In this document: positions 5,354 to 6,625 of the stretch, piece after piece
Position numbering within the stretch: the first letter of the stretch is position 1
Layout: each line of letters starts with the position of its first letter
Source of the DNA: Gammaproteobacteria bacterium
GTDB taxonomy: Bacteria > Pseudomonadota > Gammaproteobacteria > Chromatiales > Chromatiaceae
Length of the DNA stretch: 6,625 nucleotides
Direction: 5' to 3'
Assembly: GCA_015231665.1 (NCBI GenBank)
Contig: JADGBD010000109.1
Coordinates: forward strand, 1 to 6,625
Program-made: the position numbers and the translations under genes
The notes under the pieces: generated by a model
Told to the model about the DNA's origin: nothing
The model's database searches: none
What the model saw: only the letters and a program-made list of their open reading frames with translations

Positions 5354-6625
5354 TCAGGGGCTCCTGTAGGCCGACTTGATTCGCTCCCGAGTCAGCACCC
5401 CATACACCCGCTGGCCCCCATTCGCCAGGTTTCTCTTGACATAAAGTGCATCAACACCGCTGTCCTGAAGCAGCTCCCAGGCTTCCTGCAGGCTGGCGTT
5501 CACATCCACCCCAACCAGCTGTTCGCGGCGTGCGGGGATACTTGCCAGATCGATGCCGGCGTCCGCCCCCTCTGCTTCCATCAACTCTGCGTCGGTCTGC
5601 TCAGCCAAATGGCGGGCCAGGTCCACCGCCGGCAAGATGAAGCCGGGGCTACCCTGCTGCTCCACCAGCAGCCATTCCGGCTGAGACTCCAGCAGCAAGC
5701 GCGCAGCGGGAGCCCCCAGCTGCTGCTCCACCCGCACAAAACGGGAGTTCATCGCGCTGGCAACCCCTGAGCGGCGCAGGGCCTGCATCACCGGGCTGGC
5801 AGCATAATCCAGGCCATTGGCCTTGAGCATGCCGAGAAACAGAGACTCCTGCTTGAACAACTGGCTCGCGGTGAGGGACGCCACCACTATGGCCAGCATG
5901 CCGGGCAGGATCACCCCTTGCGCCTGGGTCAGCTCCAGCATGGCCGTAAGCGCCGCCAGAGGCGCCTGCAGGCTCGCACCCATCATCGCCCCCATGCCCA
6001 GCAGGGCGTAAAAGCCCGGGTCAGTCTCAATCCCAAAAAACCGGCTGAGCAGCAGCCCGCCAAGCCCACCGACACAAGCGCCGAGAAACAGCACCGGGCC
6101 GATCACTCCCCCGGGCACCCCCAGGCCGATGCAGGCGGAGGTCGCCAACAGCTTGAGAACCAACAGCCCAAGCAAGGCCATCAGGCCAAACTGACCGAGG
6201 AGGATGGCATCGACACTGTCGTAGCCAATCCCCATCACCTCCGGCATCAGCATCCCCGCCAAGCCCATCAAGACCCCCGCCAGCAACATGCGCGCCGTCA
6301 TCGGCAGCGACCGGGCACGCCCCGCAACCCCCTGCACCAGCCGATTGAACAGCGCCGCGACCGTGCCCACCAGCAGGCCCAGGCCGATGATCCAGGGCAG
6401 CTCGGCGAGCACCTGCAGATTCAGCGGTGGAATCTGGAACGCCGCCACATCGCCAAACAGCCCGTGAGACAGGGCGGTGGCCGACACCGCTGCCAGAATC
6501 ACCGGCATGAAGCTGGCCACGCTGTACTCCATCATCACCACTTCCAGGGCAAAGAACACCCCCGCCAGCGGCGTATTGAAGGAGGCGGCAATCCCCGCCG
6601 CCGTACCGCAGGCAACCAAGGTGCG
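5354..6625 (-). CDS. CLC-family chloride channel/transporter with CBS domains, 5' end missing
   Basis: Inner-membrane CLC protein that conducts chloride or exchanges it for protons. The frame runs off the right edge, so the N-terminal helices and the GREGP gating-glutamate motif are not visible; 423 residues remain. Seen here (visible numbering): VACGTAAGIAASFNTPLAGVFFALEVV (4-30), which is the CLC helix F-G region, and the selectivity motif GVPGGVIGPVLFLGA around the middle of the membrane part. Further hydrophobic helices run to about residue 265. The C-terminal part (about 285-420) resembles a CBS pair, ending VDALYVKR...RVYGVLTRERIKSAY. The residue matching the internal proton glutamate of E. 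coli ClcA (Glu203) is Val29. The chloride-coordinating Tyr445 position appears to be Phe (SLFLGML), by eye. Transcription runs toward the cytochrome cluster, but the FNR promoter between them suggests separate control. No clear terminator follows the stop. Confidence 0.92.
   Translation of the reverse strand, partial: RTLVACGTAAGIAASFNTPLAGVFFALEVVMMEYSVASFMPVILAAVSATALSHGLFGDVAAFQIPPLNLQVLAELPWIIGLGLLVGTVAALFNRLVQGVAGRARSLPMTARMLLAGVLMGLAGMLMPEVMGIGYDSVDAILLGQFGLMALLGLLVLKLLATSACIGLGVPGGVIGPVLFLGACVGGLGGLLLSRFFGIETDPGFYALLGMGAMMGASLQAPLAALTAMLELTQAQGVILPGMLAIVVASLTASQLFKQESLFLGMLKANGLDYAASPVMQALRRSGVASAMNSRFVRVEQQLGAPAARLLLESQPEWLLVEQQGSPGFILPAVDLARHLAEQTDAELMEAEGADAGIDLASIPARREQLVGVDVNASLQEAWELLQDSGVDALYVKRNLANGGQRVYGVLTRERIKSAYRSP

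Overview
The window looks like chromosomal DNA of a GC-rich, facultatively anaerobic gammaproteobacterium. The prepilin peptidase - coaE - zapD - yacG order is a classic gammaproteobacterial arrangement. The flavocytochrome c sulfide dehydrogenase genes and a perfect FNR/ANR box suggest a relative that meets sulfide under low oxygen. The species cannot be named from the sequence alone.

Layout. On the + strand, bases 1-2338 carry the 3' end of a type IV prepilin peptidase gene (pilD-like), then coaE (dephospho-CoA kinase, overlapping pilD by 8 bases if the TTG start is right), zapD (FtsZ-associated division factor) and yacG (small zinc-binding gyrase inhibitor). This is a housekeeping block. 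A convergent intergenic stretch (2339-2469) holds a 14-base tandem repeat and a strong intrinsic terminator that serves the opposite strand.

On the - strand, bases 5053-2470 form a three-gene respiratory cluster, in transcription order: a NapC/NirT-type membrane-anchored tetraheme cytochrome c, fccA (diheme cytochrome subunit) and fccB (Tat-exported FAD subunit) of flavocytochrome c sulfide dehydrogenase. About 275 bases before the first start codon there is an AT-rich island with a perfect 14-base FNR/ANR palindrome, followed at class II distance by a good -10 element. The cluster therefore appears to be switched on at low oxygen. Further upstream on the same strand is the 3' part of a CLC-family chloride channel/transporter gene with C-terminal CBS domains; it runs off the right edge of the window.

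How the genes may work together. FccB oxidises sulfide on a covalently bound FAD and passes electrons to the two hemes of FccA. NapC-family proteins exchange electrons between membrane quinol and periplasmic redox partners. Their pairing under an anaerobic switch suggests a direct link between the quinone pool and flavocytochrome c, in either direction. This is the most interesting feature of the window; it is an inference from gene context, not a demonstrated system. I found no tRNA, rRNA, CRISPR array, insertion sequence or phage gene.
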